Made by a program: the position numbers and the translations under genes. A model generated the notes under the pieces. The model did no database searches and was not told the origin of the DNA. It saw only the letters and a list, made by a program, of their open reading frames with translations. 64,000 bases of DNA, from contig NZ_LT594785.1 in assembly GCF_900091705.1 (NCBI RefSeq), forward strand, positions 2,057,830 to 2,121,829. The letters run 5' to 3'. Source of the stretch: Clostridium mediterraneense. GTDB taxonomy: Bacteria > Bacillota > Clostridia > Clostridiales > Clostridiaceae. Positions 54,561 to 63,896 of this stretch are shown piece after piece. Positions within the stretch are counted from its first letter, which is position 1. Every line of letters begins with the position of its first letter.

Positions 54561-55358
54561 ATGATAAAATTAATAGCTACAGATATGGATGGAACTCTAT
54601 TAAATGAAAAAGAAGAGTTAAATCCTGAATTCTTTGAAATATTTAAAAAATTAAAAGAAAAGGATATTCTTTTTGCAGTTGCTAGTGGAAGACAAAAAGA
54701 TATTCTAAAAGAACAATTTGATTCAGTTAAAGATGAAATGGTATTTATCTTTGAAAATGGAAGTTGTGCTACATATAAAGAAAATGTAATTTATAAAAGC
54801 GAAATAAGTAAGATCTTAGTTTCTGAAGTTATACACCTAGCAAGAGAAAGAAATTTTGATTTATTACTTTGTACAGAAGATATTGCTTACATAGAAGGAC
54901 ATAATACTGAATTAATGAATACAGCTAAAAACTTCTATAAAAATGTTGAATTTATAGATGACTTAAAGAAAGTAACAGCTCCAGTAGTTAAACTTAGTAT
55001 TTGTGATTTTGCTGGTGCAATGAACAATTCTTATAAGATATTTAATGAAAAATTTGGAGATAGATTAAAATTATCTGTTTCAATGGGATTCTGGCTTCAC
55101 ATGATAAGCCCTGGAGTTAATAAAGGATTTGGAGTTAAATCTATTCAAGAAAAGTTTGGAATATCACCTGATGAAACAATGGTATTTGGTGATAACTACA
55201 ATGATATAGAAATGCTACAATCTGCAAAATATAGCTTTGCTATGGATAATGCTTTAGATGATGTAAAAGCTCATGCTAACTTTGTTGCACCTCATCATGC
55301 AGAAAACGGTGTTCTAGAAACTATTAAACGTTATGTTATAAATAATGAAGAACTTTAA
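54561..55358 (+). CDS. HAD-superfamily Cof-type phosphatase
   Basis: 265 residues from the ATG at 54561, with GGAGG 5 nt upstream; the ATG at 54549 overlaps that site. Motif I ATDMDGTLLNEKEE, motif II VASGRQKDI, Lys in the cap and GVNKGFGVKSI (motif III), motif IV FGDNYNDIEMLQ. C2-cap Cof/YbjI-like group, dephosphorylating sugar phosphates or cofactors; substrate unknown. Paralogue of the protein at 10557-11390. Monocistronic. Confidence 0.88.
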   Translation: MIKLIATDMDGTLLNEKEELNPEFFEIFKKLKEKDILFAVASGRQKDILKEQFDSVKDEMVFIFENGSCATYKENVIYKSEISKILVSEVIHLARERNFDLLLCTEDIAYIEGHNTELMNTAKNFYKNVEFIDDLKKVTAPVVKLSICDFAGAMNNSYKIFNEKFGDRLKLSVSMGFWLHMISPGVNKGFGVKSIQEKFGISPDETMVFGDNYNDIEMLQSAKYSFAMDNALDDVKAHANFVAPHHAENGVLETIKRYVINNEEL

Positions 55359-55384
55359 TTTATATACTATTAAAATAAATATTA

Positions 55385-55433
55385 ATAAAAATAGAGGCTA
55401 CAAATAAATCTAAATTTGTAGCCTCTATTTTAT
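55385..55433. terminator. Bidirectional terminator between the HAD gene and the convergent hypothetical
   Basis: 18-bp stem (AAAATAGAGGCTACAAAT and its complement, 55388-55405 and 55414-55431) with an 8-nt loop. Confidence 0.92.
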
Positions 55434-55465
55434 TAGAAAATTAAAAACTATATAACTCTATATCT

Positions 55466-56020
55466 TTATATATACTCTAACCCAAATCTTAAAAGGAAAT
55501 ATTCTCCCTCTATTTTTAATATATATATATCACTTACATTATAGAAAAATGTATCATATATAAAATCGCTATCGCAATTTAACTTCCAATGTTTTTTTAC
55601 ATTTAAACCAAGTTCATCAACTATATAATTTAAAATATATGAATTAAGCTGTGTCTTATCTTTATTTTCACTATATCTAACTACCTTATTAGTCACCCAT
55701 ACTCTTAGAGCATAATCAAGTTCTGTATCAAATTTATTAATAGAATTGAATTTTAAAAGTATATTATAACTTTTATCAATAAACTTATTAATTCTCTCCT
55801 CTTCAGTCTTTCCTAAATTTATCCATGCACTACTTGTCCTAGGTCTTCTATCATTCTTTATATAGCCCTCACAATAAATTCTAAAACTTTCTTCAGGACT
55901 TTCTATAAAATCTATTTTATTAAATGAAAAATTATATCTTACCCCACTATCTGACATAGACTGAATATCTGCCATGGCTTGTAAATATCCATCTAACCTT
56001 AAACATTCCCTTCTCTCCAT
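55466..56020 (-). CDS. Hypothetical cytoplasmic protein
   Basis: 184 residues from the ATG at 56020, preceded by AGAGGTG; a longer frame up to 56068 exists but without a binding site. No signal or transmembrane helix. Mixed alpha/beta: FSFNKIDFIESPEESFRIYCEGYI, then a helical centre (EEERINKFIDKSYNILLKFN) and a beta-rich end (YILKIEGEYFLLRFGLEY). No family recognised. Divergent from the TetR gene at 56228. Confidence 0.55.
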   Translation of the reverse strand: MERRECLRLDGYLQAMADIQSMSDSGVRYNFSFNKIDFIESPEESFRIYCEGYIKNDRRPRTSSAWINLGKTEEERINKFIDKSYNILLKFNSINKFDTELDYALRVWVTNKVVRYSENKDKTQLNSYILNYIVDELGLNVKKHWKLNCDSDFIYDTFFYNVSDIYILKIEGEYFLLRFGLEYI

Positions 56021-56227
56021 CCTTACACCTCTACATACCATAGTTTTATTTCTCATAATAATAAACAATTAACTTAATTATACCATAAATATTACTTTTG
56101 TTACATTTTATAACATAAAATTCGAATCGTTTGACTAAAATAATTATTACAACTATAATTTAAAATTATAAGAATTTTACTTAATAAATGATTATAATTA
56201 TTCTTCAAACACAAAGAAGGGATACTT

Positions 56228-57121
56228 ATGGATTTAACATATGAAAAAAAATATGAAATAATAAATGCTTCTATTTATTTATTTTCAATTAAAGGCTATG
56301 CCTCAACCTCAGTTCAAGATATAGCATCTTACTGTAATATTTCAAAAGCTACTATCTATAAATTCTTTGCTTCTAAAGAAGATATATTAATAGACATAAT
56401 TAAACATTTAAATAAGCAACTTGCTATTTCTGTAGAAAGTATTAATTCTAATACCAATCTTACTAAAATAGAAAAGTTTTCAGAAAAAATATTCATCTTC
56501 CTAAATGATCTTTCAGATAAAAAAGAATTTTCTATGATGATTTTTCAAAATCAATCTTTAAATAATAAAGATAAATTTAAAAAAGTTTTTTTAGAGAGTA
56601 AATTATTTATGCTAAATTGGTTTAAACAAATTTTAACTGAAACCTTTGAAGATGAAATTAAAGATATTACTTTAGATATTACCTTCTGTTTAGCTGCACT
56701 AGTAAAAGAATTTGCTCATATCTTTGTAATAAAACAATTTATAGTTAAGGATTTACGTGAAGTTTCAAATTTTATAGTAACATCTATAATATCCTTAATA
56801 AATACACATAAAAATAAAATTTCTTTAATCCCAGAAAATAGTATGCACTGTTTTAATATGAATTTTGACTCATTACTAGATAAGGACTTTTTATTAAACG
56901 AATGGAACTATATGCTTTCTAAAATAAAAGCTAAAATAAAAGATTCTTTAACTATAATAAATAGGGGTGAACTTCTTGGAGCTTTAGATGCGCTAAATGA
57001 AGAATATATAAAAGAAAATCCTCGCTCCTATATGATAGATTCCTTATTTCTATATATCTCTAAATATGATGAGATTATAAATGAGGTACTATTCTTAAAA
57101 CAAATATATAATAGAATGTAA
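56228..57121 (+). CDS. TetR-family regulator, orphan paralogue of the 36981 gene
   Basis: 297 residues. Helix-turn-helix at about 13-57: ASIYLFSIKGYASTSVQDIASYCNISKATIYKFFASKEDIL. The recognition segment ISKATIYKFF is identical to the other TetR in this window, and the long C-terminal domains align through blocks such as FNMNFDSLLDK and RELLGALDAL-type helices. No transporter gene follows; a terminator is just downstream. It may regulate a distant target or the same kind of efflux operon as its paralogue. Confidence 0.85.
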   Translation: MDLTYEKKYEIINASIYLFSIKGYASTSVQDIASYCNISKATIYKFFASKEDILIDIIKHLNKQLAISVESINSNTNLTKIEKFSEKIFIFLNDLSDKKEFSMMIFQNQSLNNKDKFKKVFLESKLFMLNWFKQILTETFEDEIKDITLDITFCLAALVKEFAHIFVIKQFIVKDLREVSNFIVTSIISLINTHKNKISLIPENSMHCFNMNFDSLLDKDFLLNEWNYMLSKIKAKIKDSLTIINRGELLGALDALNEEYIKENPRSYMIDSLFLYISKYDEIINEVLFLKQIYNRM

Positions 57122-57126
57122 TTTAA

Positions 57127-57187
57127 ATAAAAAAGGGAACTAAGATATGTTGAAAAGTTTCAATATATCTTAATTCCTTATTTTTTA
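57127..57187. terminator. Terminator between TetR and the kinase-like gene
   Basis: Long imperfect stem AAGGGAACTAAGATAT / ATATCTTAATTCCTT with loop TGTTGAAAAGTTTCAA-like inner pairing and a T-run on the plus strand. Confidence 0.8.
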
Positions 57188-58837
57188 ATATTTATAAAAA
57201 CAGCTTCCACCAATAAATTCTCTTAAAATAGAATTATCTGGTACCTCCTTAAAATCTATTTCTTTAAAGAACCCTAAAAATTTCTTAAGTCTCTTAGCTT
57301 CACAATATATCTCACTATCTGTATCAATCTTAGAAAGCTCCTTCAATGCTAATTGCTTTAATACTGAAAGCTCATAAACTAATGTAGAATTAAACATAAC
57401 ATCAGCTTCTTCTTGATAAACAAATATATTTTTTTCTTCTCCTCTTTTAATAGACGGCCACATACTCAAGGTTCTTTCAGCCCCATTTCCTCTAGATAAG
57501 CTATCTCTAACTATTCTCCTCACCTTTCTAACATCAGTTGTTGAAATCTTATTATGATTATCTAAATTAAGCTGAGTTAAGGCAGATATATATATTTTAA
57601 ATTTAAACTTATCATCAATACTTAAAGTTAGATTATCATTCAATCCATGTATTCCTTCTACTACTAAAACACCATCATCTCCAAGCTTAACTTTATTTCC
57701 ACACCACTCTCTTTTTCCTGTCTTAAAATTATAAACTGGAATTTCAACTTCCTTTCCTTTTAAAAGATCAGATAAATTCTGATTAAATAATTTTAAGTCT
57801 AAAGCTTCAAGAGCTTCAAAGTCTGGCTTTCCATCTTCACCTAAAGGTGTTTTATCCCTATCTATAAAATAATCATCTAGAGATATCATTACAGGCTTTA
57901 AACCATTAACTCTAAGCTGTATACCTAATCTTTTTGTAAAAGTAGTCTTACCTGAAGAAGATGGACCTGCAACAAGTATTATTTTTGCTTCTTTTTTATC
58001 ACTAAATTTATCAGCAATCATCGCAATTTTCTTTTCATGAAGAGCTTCTGAAACTCTTATTATATCTGTAATTTCTCCATTATCTAATTTTTCATTTAAA
58101 GCTCCAACATCATCTACTCCAAGTATATTAAACCATTTAGCTGTTTCTTTAAAAACACTATATAAACTTCTTTGCTCCTTAAAAGGATTAAGTATAGTTG
58201 GGTTATTAGTTCTAGGAAGTCTTATAACAAACCCTGTATTATAAAATTTCAAGTCAAAGGTTTTTAAAGCTCCTGTTGAATAAGCCATATCTCCATAAAA
58301 ATAATCATACCTATCTTCTATTTTATAAAGCTTTAACTCATCACTTTCTACATACTTAATAAGTCTTATTTTATCTTCCATTCCATAAGACTTAAATATC
58401 TTCATAGCTCTCTCTTTACTAACTTTTTCTTTTTCTATTTTTATATTCTTAGATATTAATTCATCCATTCTACTCTTTATAAGTTTTAATTCATCTTCTT
58501 TTAATGGTGTATCTTTATATATCTCACCATATATTCCTTTATCAATTGAATGTTCTATTGTAATTTTTGCATTATTAAATATATCTAAAGCAGCTTTTAT
58601 AAAAATAAATTGTGCTGTTCTTTTATAAGCCTCCATACCAATTATATTAGATATATCTATAAATTCTACCCATCCTTCATTCTCCACTTCTCTACCAAGC
58701 TCATAATAATCATCACCTTGTTTAGCTAAAATTATAGGAACCTTAGATGCAATATAATCATCAGGAAGAAGGTCTGCAAAAATTAACTTATTTCCTGACT
58801 TTATATCTTTATTACTTATATATACTTTTTTACTCAT
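57185..58837 (-). CDS. Uridine-kinase-like nucleoside kinase with threonyl-tRNA-synthetase-like N-terminal region
   Basis: 550 residues from the ATG at 58837, with AAGGGTGAAG upstream. Residues 1-200 resemble the TGS/SAD editing region of threonyl-tRNA synthetase. Residues about 280-480 form a P-loop phosphoribulokinase/uridine kinase domain: Walker A AGPSSSGKTTFTKRL, SLDDYFIDRDKTPLGEDGKPDFE, VVEGIHGLND, and RKVRRIVRDSLSRG. This fusion is common in clostridia and Thermotoga and is annotated as nucleoside kinase; the true substrate is not established. Confidence 0.85.
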   Translation of the reverse strand: MSKKVYISNKDIKSGNKLIFADLLPDDYIASKVPIILAKQGDDYYELGREVENEGWVEFIDISNIIGMEAYKRTAQFIFIKAALDIFNNAKITIEHSIDKGIYGEIYKDTPLKEDELKLIKSRMDELISKNIKIEKEKVSKERAMKIFKSYGMEDKIRLIKYVESDELKLYKIEDRYDYFYGDMAYSTGALKTFDLKFYNTGFVIRLPRTNNPTILNPFKEQRSLYSVFKETAKWFNILGVDDVGALNEKLDNGEITDIIRVSEALHEKKIAMIADKFSDKKEAKIILVAGPSSSGKTTFTKRLGIQLRVNGLKPVMISLDDYFIDRDKTPLGEDGKPDFEALEALDLKLFNQNLSDLLKGKEVEIPVYNFKTGKREWCGNKVKLGDDGVLVVEGIHGLNDNLTLSIDDKFKFKIYISALTQLNLDNHNKISTTDVRKVRRIVRDSLSRGNGAERTLSMWPSIKRGEEKNIFVYQEEADVMFNSTLVYELSVLKQLALKELSKIDTDSEIYCEAKRLKKFLGFFKEIDFKEVPDNSILREFIGGSCFYKY

Positions 58838-58967
58838 ACACTTCACCCTTTTGATATCTTAATTTTGTATTTAATTTATAGTATAGTATTCCCTTTTAAA
58901 ATGAACCTATTTTTGTATAAAATATTTCCTTACTTGTTAAACTACCCTATATAAGGAGGAAGTTTTT

Positions 58968-59666
58968 ATGTTTAATATTTTTATAAGAACTGTTATTTTA
59001 TATTTTTTTGTAATATTAGTTATCCGTCTTATGGGTAAAAGACAAATAGGAGAAATTCAACCATATGAACTTGTAATAACAATTATGTTATCAGACCTTG
59101 CATCACTCCCTATGCAAGATCCTCGTCTACCTTTACTTTTAGGAATAATACCTATGGTTACATTACTTATGATAAAGATAATATTAACCCAACTCCAACT
59201 TAAAAGTGCTAATGTAAGACGATTTTTAGATGGTACTCCTGTACTACTAATAAAAGATGGAAGGCTTGAAATCCAAAATATGACTAAACAAAAGATAGCA
59301 ATAGATGATATTTTAAGTGCTCTTCGTACAAAGGGTATTCTAGATATAAATCAAGTTCAATTTGCAATTCTTGAAAATGATGGAACTGTATCAGTCTTTC
59401 CAAAAGAAGATGATTCACCTGTCACAAAGAAAGATCTAAAAATTCAAGTTAAAGAAAAAGTTTTACCAAGAATCCTCTATATAGAAGGTCAATTTGTATA
59501 TACTTCTTTAAAAGAAATAAAAAAAGATCAAAATTGGCTTTGTAAAGAGTTAAAAAAAATAGGGGCTCCTCCTATGAAGGAATTATTTTTAGTAATTTTA
59601 AGATCTGATAATAAATTTTATATTGAAACTAAAAAAGACTATGAAAAAGGAACTGATATTATATGA
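58968..59666 (+). CDS. DUF421 membrane protein (YetF/YdfS-like)
   Basis: 232 residues. Three N-terminal helices (IFIRTVILYFFVILVIRLMG and two more up to about residue 78) are followed by a cytoplasmic domain. DUF421 blocks: LMGKRQIGEIQPYELVITIMLSDLASLPM, DGTPVLLIKDGRL, LSALRTKGILDINQVQFAILENDGTVSVFPK. The family is linked to spores and the cell envelope in Bacillus, but the biochemical role is unknown. Overlaps the next gene by 4 bp (ATGA), so the two are translationally coupled. Confidence 0.9.
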   Translation: MFNIFIRTVILYFFVILVIRLMGKRQIGEIQPYELVITIMLSDLASLPMQDPRLPLLLGIIPMVTLLMIKIILTQLQLKSANVRRFLDGTPVLLIKDGRLEIQNMTKQKIAIDDILSALRTKGILDINQVQFAILENDGTVSVFPKEDDSPVTKKDLKIQVKEKVLPRILYIEGQFVYTSLKEIKKDQNWLCKELKKIGAPPMKELFLVILRSDNKFYIETKKDYEKGTDII

Positions 59667-60067
59667 AAAAAACTATCTTTTCAGTAATTTTATTTTTAAC
59701 TTTGTTTGGTTTTGTATTCTTTTCACATAATTTATTAATGAAAGTATGTAAAACTGAATTTAATTACTGTAATACAATCGAAAATTGTATAGATAAAATT
59801 GATAAAGATGATACAACTTCTCCTGAGTGGGATATTGCAGCTAAAACTGCTTCAGAGCTTATGACTTATGTTGAAAAATACTATGGAATACTCTCTGTTT
59901 ATATAAGTCATGAAACTTTAGATCTTCTTGATAATGAAGTTTCTAAACTTATTGCATATATTAAAGAAAAAGATACAATTGAAAGTCTTGCTTCTGTAAG
60001 CACTATAGAATCTTACATAAGAACTATAAAGTCATTACAACAAATAAAAATACAAAATATAATGTAA
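59663..60067 (+). CDS. DUF4363-like membrane-anchored protein
   Basis: 134 residues. One N-terminal helix (TIFSVILFLTLFGFVFF) and a helical extracytoplasmic domain with SPEWDIAAKTASELMTYVEKYYGILSVYISHETLDLLDNEVSKL. This matches the DUF4363 pattern, and DUF4363 genes usually follow DUF421 genes, as here. Starts inside the last codon of its partner. Function unknown, probably acting with the DUF421 protein at the membrane. Confidence 0.8.
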   Translation: MKKTIFSVILFLTLFGFVFFSHNLLMKVCKTEFNYCNTIENCIDKIDKDDTTSPEWDIAAKTASELMTYVEKYYGILSVYISHETLDLLDNEVSKLIAYIKEKDTIESLASVSTIESYIRTIKSLQQIKIQNIM

Positions 60068-60128
60068 AATAATAAAATTCTATTAACTACTAGTAATTAA
60101 ATCAATATTGGTTTATAATAGAGCTATA

Positions 60129-60163
60129 GGGTAGCAGTCCCAGCGGGTCTCTTTAAGACCCTT
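60129..60163 (+). other. GC-rich hairpins in the fba leader
   Basis: GGG-TAGCAGT-CCC (60129-60141) and GGGTC-TCTTTAA-GACCC (60145-60149 with 60157-60161), followed by TTTATAT, in an otherwise AT-rich space. AGGGT at the 5' end could instead pair with the last ACCCT. It is either a terminator of the DUF421 unit or a leader element of fba. Confidence 0.45.
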
Positions 60164-60203
60164 TATATAAAAAAATTATTAATTAGTGAAAGGTGGTACC
60201 AAT

Positions 60204-61136
60204 ATGGCATTAGTTACTACAAAAGAAATGTTTAAGAAAGCTTACGAAGGTGGATACTCAATAGGAGCTTTCAATATAAATAATATGGAAATACTTCAAG
60301 GTATTATAGCTGCATGTAAGGCTAAAAACTCACCAGTTATCTTACAATGTTCAACAGGAGCTATCAAATACGCAGGAGCAAAATATTTAAAACAAATGGT
60401 TGAAATCGCTGCTGAAGAAAGTGGAATTGATATAGCTTTACACTTAGACCACGGTCCAAATATAGAAGCAGTTAAGGAAGTTATAGATGCTGGATTTACA
60501 TCAGTTATGTTTGATGGATCACACTACGATTTTGAAACAAACGTTAAATTAACAAAGGAAGTTGTTGACTATGCTCACGCTAGAGGAGTTGTTGTTGAAG
60601 CTGAACTTGGAGTTCTTGCTGGAGTTGAAGATGATGTTGTTGCTGATGAACACATCTACACAAACCCTGACGAAGCTGTAGAATTCGTTGAAAGAACAGG
60701 AGTTGACTCATTAGCTATCGCTATCGGAACATCACACGGAGCAGTTAAGTTTGCACCAGATGCTAAACCAGAATTAAAATTCGAAATATTAGAAGAAATC
60801 CAAAAGAGATTACCAGGATTCCCAATAGTATTACACGGAGCTTCAGCTGTTGATCCAGCTACAGTTGCTACATGTAACGAATTTGGTGGAAAAATAGCTA
60901 ACGCTAAGGGAATTCCAGTTGAAATGTTAAGAAAGGCTTCATCAATGGCTGTATGTAAGATTAACATGGATACTGATATAAGACTTGCTATGACAGCTGC
61001 TATCAGAAAAGTATTCGGAACAAAACCAGAAGTATTCGACCCAAGAGCTTATCTTGGAGAAGCTAGAAAAGATATCCAAGCTTTAGTTGAAAACAAGATT
61101 GATACAATCTTAGGTTCAGAAAACGGAATGAACTAG
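60204..61136 (+). CDS. fba: Class II fructose-1,6-bisphosphate aldolase
   Basis: Zinc-dependent glycolytic aldolase splitting fructose-1,6-bisphosphate into dihydroxyacetone phosphate and glyceraldehyde-3-phosphate. 310 residues from the ATG at 60204, with AAAGGTGG upstream. Motifs: GAFNINNMEILQGI, the zinc His pair in ALHLDHGP, MFDGSHYDFETN, ELGVLAGVEDDV, VDSLAIAIGTSHG, the second zinc His in VLHGASAVDP, and phosphate-binding KINMDTDIR. Codon use is strongly biased, as expected for a highly expressed gene. Monocistronic. Confidence 0.97.
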   Translation: MALVTTKEMFKKAYEGGYSIGAFNINNMEILQGIIAACKAKNSPVILQCSTGAIKYAGAKYLKQMVEIAAEESGIDIALHLDHGPNIEAVKEVIDAGFTSVMFDGSHYDFETNVKLTKEVVDYAHARGVVVEAELGVLAGVEDDVVADEHIYTNPDEAVEFVERTGVDSLAIAIGTSHGAVKFAPDAKPELKFEILEEIQKRLPGFPIVLHGASAVDPATVATCNEFGGKIANAKGIPVEMLRKASSMAVCKINMDTDIRLAMTAAIRKVFGTKPEVFDPRAYLGEARKDIQALVENKIDTILGSENGMN

Positions 61137-61149
61137 TTTAAAAGAATAA

Positions 61150-61186
61150 GTTAAAAAAGCTATCTCATCTGAGATAGCTTTTTTTA
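61150..61186. terminator. Terminator after fba
   Basis: Stem AAAGCTATCTCA / TGAGATAGCTTT with a 2-4-nt loop and a run of seven T on the plus strand; the convergent gene's stop at 61184 abuts it. Confidence 0.92.
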
Positions 61187-62224
61187 TTTTTCTATATAAT
61201 TTTTAACTCTTTTTATAACTATATTTATGGTTCCATCACCATTTCTAACAATTTCAAATTTATCATTATCATGATAAGCTTCATCTGCTAAATAAATATC
61301 TATTTCTTTATCTACATTTAATCTAACCTTTTTAAGTTTTTTCTCTACAAAGGCTTTATCAATAGCTACATCTCTTTCAACACCTTGTGACTCCATATAA
61401 TCATTAAAGCTTCTTTGAACCTCTGGTTCTTCTTTAAATATTTCTCTAGCTACTTCATTAACATTAATAACTTCTTCTTCTTTAAGTTTATTTTTAATAG
61501 CCTTTCTAACTTCAACAGCCTTTGCTGCATCATCAGTAACATTAGTTCTAGTCCAACTTTCTGCTGCCTTCATAAATGTTTTAGTCATATCTCTTTCATT
61601 AGCTATAACAGTGCATCCAAGATAATGATCCATAAAGTAATTTGCTCCATAGTCTTCACCATCTTTATCTCTTCTTTGTTTATCTATAACCATTAAGTCT
61701 ACTTCTTGATTTTCTCTAAGAGGCTTTATAAACGCACATTTTTGAACTTTTTGGCTTGATGCTGGAAGTCCTGCTTGTTGCTCTACAATCCCTATGCCAA
61801 GCTTATTATCTATAAAATCTACTTTATGAGTAAAATTTTTAACATAATCCATTTTTAGAATTCCAAGCATAGGTCCTAAATCTGTTGATATAGAAACTGT
61901 AATTAAATCACAACTAGGAATACTACTATTCGCTCTCATTATGTAAAATAATTGTTTAGCTATTTCTTGTGAAACTTCAACTATATCAGGATTCAGTCCT
62001 TTAAGATAATCCTGTGCAATTTCCTTAACTACTCTCTTCTCTGGATTAAAAATAGCATATCTAAGATCTTCATCTCTAAAACATTTTTCTATATGTTTAT
62101 ATAAAAATTTATATATATCATCTGTAAGTTCTAATTTATAATTATTTAAAATTGCTTCATCATTATTATTATCTAAAATATGAATAACAGCTTCTACTAT
62201 ATTAATATCATTAACATATTCCAT
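61184..62224 (-). CDS. 37-kDa nucleoid-associated protein (NdpA/YejK family)
   Basis: 346 residues from the ATG at 62224, preceded by GGGGAAGAGG; a GTG/ATG six codons upstream is less well placed. Matches the nucleoid-associated protein family: a beta-rich N-terminal half with FNPEKRVVKEIAQDYLKG, SCDLITVSISTDLGPMLGILKMDY, GIVEQQAGLPASSQKVQKCAFIKP and DKDGEDYGANYFMDHYLGC. The C-terminal half has FMKAAESWTRTNVTDDAAKAVEVRK. E. coli YejK binds DNA and topoisomerases. Role in clostridia unknown. Confidence 0.85.
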   Translation of the reverse strand: MEYVNDINIVEAVIHILDNNNDEAILNNYKLELTDDIYKFLYKHIEKCFRDEDLRYAIFNPEKRVVKEIAQDYLKGLNPDIVEVSQEIAKQLFYIMRANSSIPSCDLITVSISTDLGPMLGILKMDYVKNFTHKVDFIDNKLGIGIVEQQAGLPASSQKVQKCAFIKPLRENQEVDLMVIDKQRRDKDGEDYGANYFMDHYLGCTVIANERDMTKTFMKAAESWTRTNVTDDAAKAVEVRKAIKNKLKEEEVINVNEVAREIFKEEPEVQRSFNDYMESQGVERDVAIDKAFVEKKLKKVRLNVDKEIDIYLADEAYHDNDKFEIVRNGDGTINIVIKRVKNYIEK

Positions 62225-62484
62225 TTCCTCTTCCCCTTCCACTTCAAGACTCAGATTCTATTGTATCAAAGAGAAAATTTTATCTCAATATATTATACAT
62301 ATCTTTAATTTATTATTTATTTTATACTTTTACTTTATAATATATTAAGCTAATTTTATATTCAAAATATTATTTAATTTATTCCCCTTTACTTTAGTAT
62401 GATAAAGTGATAAACTGATATAAGATTAGAGTGTACGAAATTTATTTAAACTAATGATAAAAAATGTTGATGGAGGAAACTACA

Positions 62485-63813
62485 ATGGAAAAAAGTAAAG
62501 AACTAAAAAAAGAAATAGGACTTATTGTAGCTACAGCACTTGTTTTTAGTAATATTATTGGTGCTGGAATTTTTGTTATTCCATCTCAACTTGCTCAAGT
62601 TACTGGTGCTAGTGCTAGTATCTCAGCTTGGATTATAACAGGAATTGGAGCAATAATACTTGCTATGACATTTGCAAATCTTGGTTCAAAAATGCCTGTA
62701 AGTGGTGGTGTTGTTGAATATTCAAAAAGAAGTTTTGGTAACTTTACAGGATTTATGACTGCTTGGCTTTATTGGAATGGTTGTTGGATTGGTAACGCTA
62801 CTCTATTTATAGTTATCTTAAAATATTTAGGACAGGTTATTCCTTTCATAGGTAATAACCCAATAGTAGGATTTTTATTATGTTCTGCAATACTTTGGCT
62901 ATTTACTTTTATAAATATAAAAGGTGCTAAATCAGCTGGTAAAGTAGGAACAGTTCTTATAGCAATAAAACTTATTATATTAATATTATTTGTAATATTA
63001 GCATCAGGCCACTTTGATTCTGCTAATATAGGACCACTATTCCCAGCTGGACATGGGGTAAGTAGTATTCCAATGGCTGCTGCTGTAACATTTTGGGCAT
63101 TTGAAGGAATTGAAACAGCTTCTGTAGCTTCAGGTGAAATAAAAAATCCTAAAAGAAATGTTAAACTTAGTACAATACTTGGTTTACTTATAGCTCTTGC
63201 ATTTTATATAGCTATAACAATATTATCAATGGGAAATATGACCCAAGCAGAGCTTGCTAACAGTGCTGATCCACTTTCAGCAATAATGGGTAAAGTTCTT
63301 GGAAATAAATCTATGCTATATTTAAATATAGCAATAGCTTTAAGTATCTGTGGTTCATCAATATTATGGTTATTATCAACAGGTAGAGCTGCTTATGCTG
63401 CTGGTAAAGATAAATTATTCCCTGAAGTTTTTGCAAAGCTTCATCCAAAATACAATACTCCATATATATCACTTATCATTGGTTCAATATGTATAAACTT
63501 ATTATTACTATTAAACTTCTTTAAAGGATTAAATGGAGCTTATAACTTTATAGTACTACTTTCAACATTATCATATTTACCTGTATATGCAATTTCAACA
63601 ATTTCTGAAATAGTACTATTAATAAATATAAAAGAAAAAAAATCAATCTTTGCTAAATTAACAGCTCTTATAAGACCAAGTCTTGGATTTATATTCTGTG
63701 TATGGGCAATATATGCTTCAGGAGCAACTACTGTTTTATATGGTTTCCTATTAATAATGATTGGTATTCCAATATATGCATATATGAAAATGAAGTATGG
63801 TCTTATAGATTAA
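62485..63813 (+). CDS. APC-family amino-acid permease
   Basis: 442 residues from the ATG at 62485, with GGAGG 8 nt upstream. Twelve predicted transmembrane helices. Helix 1 has the unwound substrate motif FSNIIGAGIFVIPSQLA (GxG-type), helix 6 AAAVTFWAFEGIETASVASGEIKNPKRN, and helix 8 CGSSILWLLSTGRAAYAAGKD. Sequence resembles the basic-amino-acid/antiporter and YjeH-like branches. Transports an amino acid or polyamine; the substrate cannot be fixed. No decarboxylase gene is adjacent. Confidence 0.88.
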   Translation: MEKSKELKKEIGLIVATALVFSNIIGAGIFVIPSQLAQVTGASASISAWIITGIGAIILAMTFANLGSKMPVSGGVVEYSKRSFGNFTGFMTAWLYWNGCWIGNATLFIVILKYLGQVIPFIGNNPIVGFLLCSAILWLFTFINIKGAKSAGKVGTVLIAIKLIILILFVILASGHFDSANIGPLFPAGHGVSSIPMAAAVTFWAFEGIETASVASGEIKNPKRNVKLSTILGLLIALAFYIAITILSMGNMTQAELANSADPLSAIMGKVLGNKSMLYLNIAIALSICGSSILWLLSTGRAAYAAGKDKLFPEVFAKLHPKYNTPYISLIIGSICINLLLLLNFFKGLNGAYNFIVLLSTLSYLPVYAISTISEIVLLINIKEKKSIFAKLTALIRPSLGFIFCVWAIYASGATTVLYGFLLIMIGIPIYAYMKMKYGLID

Positions 63814-63832
63814 ATAAATATTTTTAACTAAT

Positions 63833-63878
63833 AAAAAGAACCTATATAATGAAATCCCATTATATAGGTTCTTTTTTA
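63833..63878. terminator. Bidirectional terminator after the permease gene
   Basis: 17-bp stem AAAGAACCTATATAATG / CATTATATAGGTTCTTT with a 6-nt loop and T-run. Confidence 0.93.
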
Positions 63879-63896
63879 TTTAAAACAATCTATTAA

